Part shown: in pieces, positions 6,594-11,745 of the stretch
Layout of the letters: each line of letters begins with the position of its first letter
Position numbering within the stretch: the first letter of the stretch is position 1
Assembly (NCBI GenBank): GCA_964477125.1
Contig: CAYZCZ010000024.1
Span: 1 to 12,639, forward strand
DNA length: 12,639 bases
Direction: 5' to 3'
Source of the DNA: DALYDK01 sp964477125
Lineage (GTDB): Bacteria; Patescibacteriota; Saccharimonadia; Saccharimonadales; CAIOMD01
Made by a program: the position numbers and the translations under genes
The notes under the pieces: model-generated
What the model saw: only the letters and a program-made list of their open reading frames with translations
Databases searched by the model: none
Told to the model about the DNA's origin: nothing

Positions 6594-7433
6594 TTAACCT
6601 CTCCTCTTAGCCTGATGACGGCTTTTAATTATAAATTTACCTGTATCTTTACGACGTCGCGTCTTGAAACCAAGGGTTTTTTGACCCCAAGGAGTTCGTG
6701 GAGCTTTAGCCATACGGTGACGTCCACCGTCACCACCACCATGAGGATGATCTACGGCATTCATTACAACGCCTCGAACAGTAGGTCTCTTGCCCAGGCG
6801 TCGATTACGACCAGCTTTACCAATTTTTACGTTTTGATGCTGTGCATTACCTACAATTCCAACGTGAGCCATACATTCTAAAGAAACCTGGCGAACTTCA
6901 CCACTAGGTAGCTTAACTTGTGCCCAGTTTTCGTCTTTTGCAATAAGCTGTGCACTATTACCAGCACTACGTGCTACTTGCGCGCCTTTACCTGGCTGTA
7001 ATTCAACTGCATAGATATTACTACCAATAGCTATATTTTTTAGTGGAAGTCGATTGCCAGTATCCAGACCTGCTTCCTCGTTAGAAGTTAGTTTATTACC
7101 AACCTTCATGCCTTCGGCTGCAATAATGTAGTGGTACTTACCATTTTGATCTTTAAGACGTGCAATACGAGCAGATCGGTTTGGATCATATTCTATTGCT
7201 TCAATTGTAGCTTCAGTTCCAACTTCTAATTTAAAGTTAACTAGTCGATAGTATCGTCGTACTCCGCCACCGCGATGTCTCGTTGTAATACGGCCTTGAT
7301 TATTACGACCAACAGAACCTTTTTTTATAACTAATAGGCTTTTAATAGGCTTTTTTGTAGTAATAGAATCAAAATCCTGGGTGGTCATTCCACGTCGGCC
7401 AGGAGTGGTTGGTTTTAATGTCTTAATAGCCAT
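6594..7433 (-). CDS. rplB: 50S ribosomal protein L2 (uL2)
   Basis: This is a 279-residue protein (E. coli 273) with the OB-fold and SH3-like RNA-binding domains. The N-terminus carries NNQGRITTRHRGGG at about residues 44-57. The most conserved segment, VDHPHGGGDGGR at residues 227-238, keeps His229, the residue near the peptidyl transferase centre that is important for activity in E. coli. The basic C-terminus (RRRKDTGKFIIKSRHQAKRRG) is complete. L2 is required for subunit joining. Starts and stops are tight: TAATG overlap with rplW, 2-nt gap to rpsS. Confidence 0.98.
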   Translation of the reverse strand: MAIKTLKPTTPGRRGMTTQDFDSITTKKPIKSLLVIKKGSVGRNNQGRITTRHRGGGVRRYYRLVNFKLEVGTEATIEAIEYDPNRSARIARLKDQNGKYHYIIAAEGMKVGNKLTSNEEAGLDTGNRLPLKNIAIGSNIYAVELQPGKGAQVARSAGNSAQLIAKDENWAQVKLPSGEVRQVSLECMAHVGIVGNAQHQNVKIGKAGRNRRLGKRPTVRGVVMNAVDHPHGGGDGGRHRMAKAPRTPWGQKTLGFKTRRRKDTGKFIIKSRHQAKRRG

Positions 7434-7744
7434 TATTTATCGTCCCCTTCCTGAGTGGCAAATACTGGTAGTGTTTGGCCTTCAGCTAGTTTTACATAGG
7501 CTTTTTTGTGGTCATTACGATATCCAGTACCTGGACGTTGTCGCTTACCACGTGGTGCTGCCTTCTTTTTACCATCTTGGCGAACTATATTCACAGCTAA
7601 AACCTTTACGGAATATTCTGCTTCAATAACTTTCTTAATCTCTATCTTGTTAGTGTCTAAAGGCACTAAAAATACATAGGTATTGTCATTTGTAGCTTGG
7701 GCATAAGCCTTTTCGCTAACCCTAGGGGTGATTACTAAACTCAT
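7433..7744 (-). CDS. rplW: 50S ribosomal protein L23 (uL23)
   Basis: This is a 103-residue protein (E. coli 100). It begins with ITPRVSEKAYAQA, the usual L23 opening, and has VFLVPLDTNKIEIKKVIEAEY and a basic loop (KKKAAPRGKRQRPGTGYRND) that binds 23S rRNA, then KKAYVKLAEGQTLPVF. L23 sits at the exit-tunnel rim, where trigger factor and SRP dock. It overlaps both rplD and rplB by TAATG junctions. Confidence 0.96.
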   Translation of the reverse strand: MSLVITPRVSEKAYAQATNDNTYVFLVPLDTNKIEIKKVIEAEYSVKVLAVNIVRQDGKKKAAPRGKRQRPGTGYRNDHKKAYVKLAEGQTLPVFATQEGDDK

Positions 7745-8382
7745 TATTTGGTACCTCCTAGACGGGTTTCTATTCCTTTAATGGCGCTCGAAGTAAATAC
7801 CAAGCTGTTACCATTTAATACATCGTAAGTACTTAGGCTTCTAAAAGTAAGAATATTAACTTCTGGTACGTTAGCTAAAGCACGGCTTAACTCTGTACTA
7901 ATTTGTTCAACAACAATTGTTGCACGGCTTGTTGTATTAATTTTGGCAAGTAGCTTAACGGCAGTCTTAGTTTTGCCATCTTTAACAACAAAATCATCTA
8001 TGACTACGATACGGCCATCTTTAGACGCTAAGCTTAAAGCTTGCTTTAAAGCTTGCTTACGAGCTTTGGCATTAACTTTTTTGGTGTAATTCTCATTACC
8101 ACTTGGGCCAAATGTTATTCCACCACCACGCCAGATTGGGCTACGAATTGAACCGACACGTGCGTTACCGGTGCCTTTTTGACGCCATGGCTTACGGCCA
8201 CCACCGCTTACTTCACCACGCTTTAATGTTTTAGCTAGGTTACCACGGCCATTAGCCATATGGGCAACATATACGTCTTTAAGCAACTGGTGACTATCAA
8301 CTTCTACCGCAAAGACGCTTGTTGGTAATTTGACTGCTGTAGTAGCTTTAGCACCGCTACTGTTAAATGTAGGAGTTGCCAT
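7744..8382 (-). CDS. rplD: 50S ribosomal protein L4 (uL4)
   Basis: This is a 212-residue protein (E. coli 201) with an N-terminal extension rich in Thr and Ala. The extended loop that enters the exit tunnel is well conserved: RGEVSGGGRKPWRQKGTGNA at about residues 56-75, then GSIRSPIWRGGG. The C-terminal Rossmann-like half includes IVVIDDFVVKDGKTK and the terminal SAIKGIETRLG. In E. coli L4 also represses its own operon by acting on the S10 leader; whether it does so here is open, but the operon does have a long structured leader. It lies 2 nt after rplC. Confidence 0.97.
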   Translation of the reverse strand: MATPTFNSSGAKATTAVKLPTSVFAVEVDSHQLLKDVYVAHMANGRGNLAKTLKRGEVSGGGRKPWRQKGTGNARVGSIRSPIWRGGGITFGPSGNENYTKKVNAKARKQALKQALSLASKDGRIVVIDDFVVKDGKTKTAVKLLAKINTTSRATIVVEQISTELSRALANVPEVNILTFRSLSTYDVLNGNSLVFTSSAIKGIETRLGGTK

Positions 8383-8384
8383 AA

Positions 8385-8999
8385 TTAGTTCACTCCTTTC
8401 AAGATTACAATACCTTTTCGAGGACCAGGGACTGCACCAACTACACCAATTACCTGTAAATCAAGGTCAACCAAAGCTACCTTTAAATTACGAACTGTTA
8501 CTTGCTCATTGCCCATTTGTCCAGCCATACGCTTGCCTTTAAAGATTTTTTGAGGATACATTGACCCGATAGAACCTGGTTTACGGACGTTGCCGTTACC
8601 ACCATGAGTTTTACGACCTCTTTTAAAATTATGTCTTTTTATTGTTCCGGCAAAGCCTTTACCTTTACTTATGCCAGACACATGCACAGCGTCGCCAACA
8701 GCAAATACATCTGCAGAAACACTTGCGCCAAGCTGAAGAGATTCATCAGCTTCATTTAGCCGAAATTCGCGAACGATTTTCGGGGTGATGCCCGATTTAC
8801 TAAAATGACCGGCTTGGGCTTTACCGATCTTCTTGGCTTCTTCAAAACCAAGCTGGACTGCTTCGTAACCATCGGTTTCGGCAGTTTTGACCTGTGTCAC
8901 CACACAGGGACTAGCGGAAAGCAAAGTAACAGGAGTCAAGCTACCATCATCTGTAATGATACTAGTCATGCCTACCTTTCTCGTAATGAGAGCTTTCAT
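8385..8999 (-). CDS. rplC: 50S ribosomal protein L3 (uL3)
   Basis: With the ATG at 8999 this is a 204-residue protein (E. coli 209) starting MKALITRKVGMTSIITDDGS, the normal L3 beginning. The signature GKGFAGTIKRHNFKRGRKTHGG and the following KPGSIG and KIFKGKRMAGQMGNEQVTVRNL blocks identify it. L3 helps start 50S assembly and extends into the peptidyl transferase centre. At the place of E. coli Gln150 (methylated by PrmB, in GSIGQ) this protein has Ser (GSIGS). An in-frame TTG at 9017 would add six residues but lies within a leader hairpin; the ATG has AGGAG 4 nt upstream. It is the first gene of the operon: rpsJ, usually before it, is absent. Confidence 0.97.
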   Translation of the reverse strand: MKALITRKVGMTSIITDDGSLTPVTLLSASPCVVTQVKTAETDGYEAVQLGFEEAKKIGKAQAGHFSKSGITPKIVREFRLNEADESLQLGASVSADVFAVGDAVHVSGISKGKGFAGTIKRHNFKRGRKTHGGNGNVRKPGSIGSMYPQKIFKGKRMAGQMGNEQVTVRNLKVALVDLDLQVIGVVGAVPGPRKGIVILKGVN

Positions 9000-9157
9000 A
9001 GTTCTCCTCTCTTGCAAAATAGCAAGTTATTATTGCTCTAAAATAACGGGAATATAACCCGCCTTTTTACATAAAAATGCTTGGCGACCGGTAGTTTCTA
9101 CCCCTGTAAAAAGCGTAGACTTGCCTATTGGCGCACCAAGGAACAGTTTTGATATAC
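9000..9157 (-). promoter_or_regulatory. long structured leader of the ribosomal operon
   Basis: The predicted transcript start (about 9157) leaves roughly 158 nt before the rplC ATG. Pairings that can be read directly (plus coordinates) are: 9105-9113 with 9063-9071 (perfect 9 bp); a hairpin at 9090-9102 (5 bp, 3-nt loop) enclosed by it; 9134-9140 with 9080-9086 (7 bp including one G-U), which crosses the 9-bp helix and would form a pseudoknot or an alternative fold; a CGGG/CCCG hairpin at 9047-9061 followed by a T-rich stretch on the minus strand; and a CTTGC/GCAAG hairpin at 9011-9026 next to the ribosome binding site. Ribosomal protein operons are commonly autoregulated through such leaders. 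The ligand here is unknown. Confidence 0.55.
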
Positions 9158-9163
9158 CATTGC

Positions 9164-9193
9164 ATTATAGCTGTTTGTATCTGTTAATGTCAA
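9164..9193 (-). promoter_or_regulatory. consensus sigma70-type promoter of the ribosomal operon
   Basis: Read on the minus strand, TTGACA (9193-9188) is followed by an 18-nt spacer and TATAAT (9169-9164). Both hexamers are perfect consensus matches. Transcription would begin near 9157. The promoter sits 15 nt downstream of the stop codon of the small membrane protein gene on the same strand. No other promoter as strong was seen inside the operon, so it probably drives all 19 genes. Confidence 0.88.
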
Positions 9194-9204
9194 GGCTTAC
9201 CAAC

Positions 9205-9245
9205 AATATTATAAGATTGCAGAAAATAATATTATAATAATTGCA
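9205..9245. repeat. imperfect AT-rich direct repeat
   Basis: AATATTATAAGATTGCA (9205-9221) recurs as AATATTATAATAATTGCA (9228-9245), separated by 6 nt. The repeat covers the last codons and stop of the small membrane protein gene, where it encodes the similar stretches AIIIIL and AIL-stop. It looks like a small local duplication and has no evident regulatory role. Confidence 0.5.
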
Positions 9246-9511
9246 AAAAACGAGCTAACAAGACCAGAAATTAACAACGCGATAATTGGCAAAATAGGTG
9301 GCGTTTTCTTAACTATATTTACAATTAGAGCAATTATGGCAAAAATAAACCCAAAAAAAGGTATTAATGCTATTGGCAATGATAATATTCCTAGAAACCA
9401 AGCAAATTTTGAAATGCCCTTCGCTTCAGTATTGTATGTACGATATTGTTCTTTGTAGCTAAAGCCTGCTGGTTCTTGTACTATTTCTGCCTCAATATAG
9501 TCTTTACTCAT
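9209..9511 (-). CDS. small membrane protein, DUF4190-like
   Basis: This is a 100-residue protein of unknown function. Residues 1-34 are polar and probably cytoplasmic. Residues 36-66 are strongly hydrophobic with two prolines (P46, P51), long enough for one long or two short membrane segments; a VKKTPP turn follows, and residues 72-100 form another membrane segment that runs to the C-terminus. The pattern LGILSLP...FGFIFAIIALI...ALLISGLVSSFFAIIIIL resembles DUF4190-type proteins, but this is only pattern likeness. The ATG has no Shine-Dalgarno; instead TATAAT lies 8 nt upstream, so the mRNA may be leaderless. It is divergent from the gene at 9609 and lies just upstream of the ribosomal operon promoter. 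Confidence 0.75.
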   Translation of the reverse strand: MSKDYIEAEIVQEPAGFSYKEQYRTYNTEAKGISKFAWFLGILSLPIALIPFFGFIFAIIALIVNIVKKTPPILPIIALLISGLVSSFFAIIIILFSAIL

Positions 9512-9519
9512 GTAAGAAT

Positions 9520-9525
9520 ATTATA
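9520..9525 (-). promoter_or_regulatory. -10 element of a leaderless gene
   Basis: A perfect TATAAT on the minus strand ends 8 nt before the ATG at 9511. Transcription would begin within a few bases of the start codon. No good -35 hexamer is visible at the expected spacing (9542-9550). Confidence 0.45.
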
Positions 9526-9550
9526 CAAGCAAAACCAAAAATTACACCTA

Positions 9551-9580
9551 TTGTAAATGGTAAATGTACGGTAGTAATAT
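9551..9580 (+). promoter_or_regulatory. possible promoter of the DUF7144-like gene
   Basis: TTGTAA (9551-9556) and TAATAT (9575-9580) are 18 nt apart in the 97-nt divergent intergenic region. The gene's ribosome binding site, AAGGAGGT (9598-9605), is close to ideal. The promoter call is tentative because several AT-rich hexamers nearby could serve as the -10 box. Confidence 0.35.
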
Positions 9581-9608
9581 TAGAATATAAATCTAATAAG
9601 GAGGTTCT

Positions 9609-10010
9609 ATGTCAAAAAATAGCAACAAAGAAGTAACCGGCTGGGTTGGCTGGGTTGCTTTTGCAGGAGTAATGATGATGCTACTCGGATCTTTCCAGGC
9701 AATTGCTGGCCTTGTGGCACTCTTTAAAAACGAAGTAGTATACATAGGCCTAGAGAATACATGGCTAGTAGATTTTACTACTTGGGGTTGGGCCCATTTA
9801 ATATTGGGAATAATAATAATCTTTGCAGGTATGGCTGTACTTGCCGGCAAAACATGGGGTCGAGTTATTGGAGTACTGCTTGCTAGCGTTAGCGCATTAG
9901 CAAACTTTGCTTTTATACCAGTTTACCCTGTGTGGTCAGTGCTTATGGTAATTGTAGATGCGCTAGTAATATACGCTCTACTTGTCCATGGTAGTGAAAT
10001 GGCTGAATAG
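9609..10010 (+). CDS. DUF7144-like four-helix membrane protein
   Basis: This is a 133-residue integral membrane protein of unknown function. Four hydrophobic segments are visible at about residues 12-37, 57-80, 83-103 and 106-127, with a short polar N-terminus and an acidic C-terminal end (GSEMAE). The pattern FTTWGWAHLILGIIIIFAGM, then AGKTWGRVIGVLLA, ALANF and PVYPVWSVLMVIVDALVIYAL agrees closely with what I know of DUF7144, a membrane family common in Actinobacteria; the match is from memory and was not searched. The ATG has a near-perfect AAGGAGGT at 9598-9605. The gene stands alone, divergent from a small membrane protein gene and convergent with pyrG. Its actinobacterial character is notable because characterised Saccharibacteria live on actinobacterial hosts. 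Stop codon is TAG. Confidence 0.85.
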   Translation: MSKNSNKEVTGWVGWVAFAGVMMMLLGSFQAIAGLVALFKNEVVYIGLENTWLVDFTTWGWAHLILGIIIIFAGMAVLAGKTWGRVIGVLLASVSALANFAFIPVYPVWSVLMVIVDALVIYALLVHGSEMAE

Positions 10011-10033
10011 TAGTATATAGCTAGTTTTTGCCC

Positions 10034-10062
10034 GTAAAATCTCCTGAAAAAGGAGATTTTAC
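10034..10062. terminator. bidirectional terminator between the DUF7144-like gene and pyrG
   Basis: GTAAAATCTCCT (10034-10045) and AGGAGATTTTAC (10051-10062) form a perfect 12-bp stem with a 5-nt loop. The core TCTCCT/AGGAGA is followed by TTTT on both strands, and on the plus strand further T-rich sequence follows. It abuts the pyrG stop codon at 10063 and lies 23 nt after the stop of the plus-strand gene. Confidence 0.88.
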
Positions 10063-11646
10063 TTATTTTGTAGCTTTTATTAGCTCAACAAATAATGGGT
10101 GTGGGAATAGAGGCGTGCTTTTAAATTCAGGGTGATACTGAGTAGCTACAAAATACGGGTGATCTTCGGCTTCAACTATTTCAGCTAATCCAGTTTGAGG
10201 ATTTTTGCCCACAATTTTTAACCCACCTTTATTCAAATCCTTTTCGTATACAGAGTTAAACTCGTAACGATGACGATGACGCTCTGTAATATTTGCTATA
10301 CCATATGCCTTAGCAGTTCTTGAACCATTTTCAATTTTACAATCGTAATTGCCAAGTCTCATAGTTCCACCCTTCATGGCAATCATTTTTTGCGATTCCA
10401 TAATATCAATTACTGGGTGTTTTGTGTTAGGATCAAACTCAACTGAATTCGCATCAGTCAAACCACTAATACGCGCTGCTCCAATGGCTGCAACCTGCAT
10501 GCCAAGGCAAAGACCTAAGTAAGGTTTGTTATTCTGCAAACAACAAATTGCGGCATTAATCTTTCCTTCTATTCCACGCTCACCAAAACCACCAGGCACG
10601 ACAATTGCATCTACTTTATCTATGAAATCTCTACAGTTTTCTTTAGTTAGTTTTTCAGCATCTATCCAAATAATTTCTGATTTTTTATTTTGTGACCATG
10701 ATGCACTCTTAATAGCCTCAACTACACTTGCGTAAGTGTCTTGGTGGTCTAAATATTTGGCAACTATTCCAATCTTAACAACTGGCAATGTTTTATCTGT
10801 AATTCTGTCAACTAATTTTTTCCAAGCTTTAAGGTCTGGTGTTTTGTCCTTTAGGCCTAGCTGTTTACATACCAAGCTACCAATGCCCAATTGTTCTACG
10901 ATTAGTGGAACTCGATAAATTGTTTCTACGGTTGGCATTGGCACAATTGCATTTGCCGGTACTCCAGTAGTTAAACTAAGCTTCCCAATTAAATGATCCG
11001 AAATATCACTGTCAGCTCTGGCTACTAGAATATCAGGATTTATACCAACCTCTCTTAGATCGCGAACAGCATTTTGCGCAGGCTTACTTTTCACTTCTTG
11101 GCTTGCTGAAATAAATGGCAAGTAAACTACGTGTACAGAAATCGCGTTTCCTGCTCCAAGTCTTGCCTTTAATTGCCTTATGGCTTCTATAAACGCCGTA
11201 CTTTCATAATCACCTACGGTTCCACCTACTTCTACAATATGAACATCAAAACCTTCTGAAGCTGCTAATATAGCTTCTTGCATGGCATTTGTAACATGCG
11301 GAATTATCTGTACTGTTTTACCAAGGTACTTACCTTCTCTTTCATCGTCTATAACTTGCCTTAATATTCGGCCACTCATTGTGGAGCTAGTCTGAGTTAG
11401 CTCTACATTTAAAAATCGCTCGTAATGGCCTAAGTCTAGGTCTGTCTCTGCACCGTCTTTAGTAACAAAAACTTCCCCGTGCTCTGCCGGGTTTAAAGTA
11501 CCCGCGTCAACATTAAAATATGGATCACATTTTTGAATATTAACGCTATAGCCACGCGCTTGCAGTAATGTAGCAATGCTCGCTGCGGTAACTCCCTTGC
11601 CTACTCCACTCAATACACCACCAGTAACAAATACAAACTTAGTCAC
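10063..11646 (-). CDS. pyrG: CTP synthase (glutamine hydrolysing)
   Basis: This 527-residue enzyme (E. coli 545) converts UTP, ATP and glutamine to CTP, the last step of pyrimidine nucleotide synthesis. The N-terminal synthetase domain has the P-loop GGVLSGVGKG (residues 9-18), then NVDAGTLNPAEHGEVFVTKD and GAETDLDLGHYERF. The C-terminal class I glutamine amidotransferase domain has PGGFGERGIEGK (351-362), the nucleophile Cys380 in GLCLGMQ, GGTMRLG (426-432) and the His505/Glu507 pair in YHPEF. All catalytic residues are present. The start is GTG with AGAGGG 9 nt upstream. Small departures from the usual text occur near the UTP/Mg site: AGTLNP in place of PGTMSP, and Cys40 in QKCDPY. It converges on the DUF7144-like gene across a terminator. 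Confidence 0.98.
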   Translation of the reverse strand: MTKFVFVTGGVLSGVGKGVTAASIATLLQARGYSVNIQKCDPYFNVDAGTLNPAEHGEVFVTKDGAETDLDLGHYERFLNVELTQTSSTMSGRILRQVIDDEREGKYLGKTVQIIPHVTNAMQEAILAASEGFDVHIVEVGGTVGDYESTAFIEAIRQLKARLGAGNAISVHVVYLPFISASQEVKSKPAQNAVRDLREVGINPDILVARADSDISDHLIGKLSLTTGVPANAIVPMPTVETIYRVPLIVEQLGIGSLVCKQLGLKDKTPDLKAWKKLVDRITDKTLPVVKIGIVAKYLDHQDTYASVVEAIKSASWSQNKKSEIIWIDAEKLTKENCRDFIDKVDAIVVPGGFGERGIEGKINAAICCLQNNKPYLGLCLGMQVAAIGAARISGLTDANSVEFDPNTKHPVIDIMESQKMIAMKGGTMRLGNYDCKIENGSRTAKAYGIANITERHRHRYEFNSVYEKDLNKGGLKIVGKNPQTGLAEIVEAEDHPYFVATQYHPEFKSTPLFPHPLFVELIKATK

Positions 11647-11703
11647 AATATTATTCCCTCTTCACTGTAATTAACTTATATTTATATTAACGTGTTTTCT
11701 TTT

Positions 11704-11731
11704 ATTATGAATAGGTTTATTCAAAAATCAA
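11704..11731 (-). promoter_or_regulatory. probable pyrG promoter
   Basis: On the minus strand TTGATT (11731-11726) is followed after 16 nt by CATAAT (11709-11704), in the 99-nt gap between the upstream gene and pyrG. It would give a leader of about 50 nt. No attenuator-like hairpin was seen in that leader. Read-through from the upstream gene is also possible because no terminator separates the two. Confidence 0.45.
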
Positions 11732-11745
11732 GAGTTATTGCTAAA

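Noticed and set aside
540..8999. Recoding (UGA as glycine) as in SR1/Gracilibacteria.
   Set aside because: All ribosomal proteins read at normal length without in-frame TGA, so the standard code is sufficient.
9000..9017. TTG start for rplC at 9017.
   Set aside because: It lies inside a leader hairpin, upstream of the ribosome binding site that serves the ATG at 8999, and adds residues not seen in L3.
9593..9850. An 85-codon minus-strand frame opposite the DUF7144-like gene.
   Set aside because: It is the shadow of a well-supported gene with a strong ribosome binding site, and its translation has no recognisable features.
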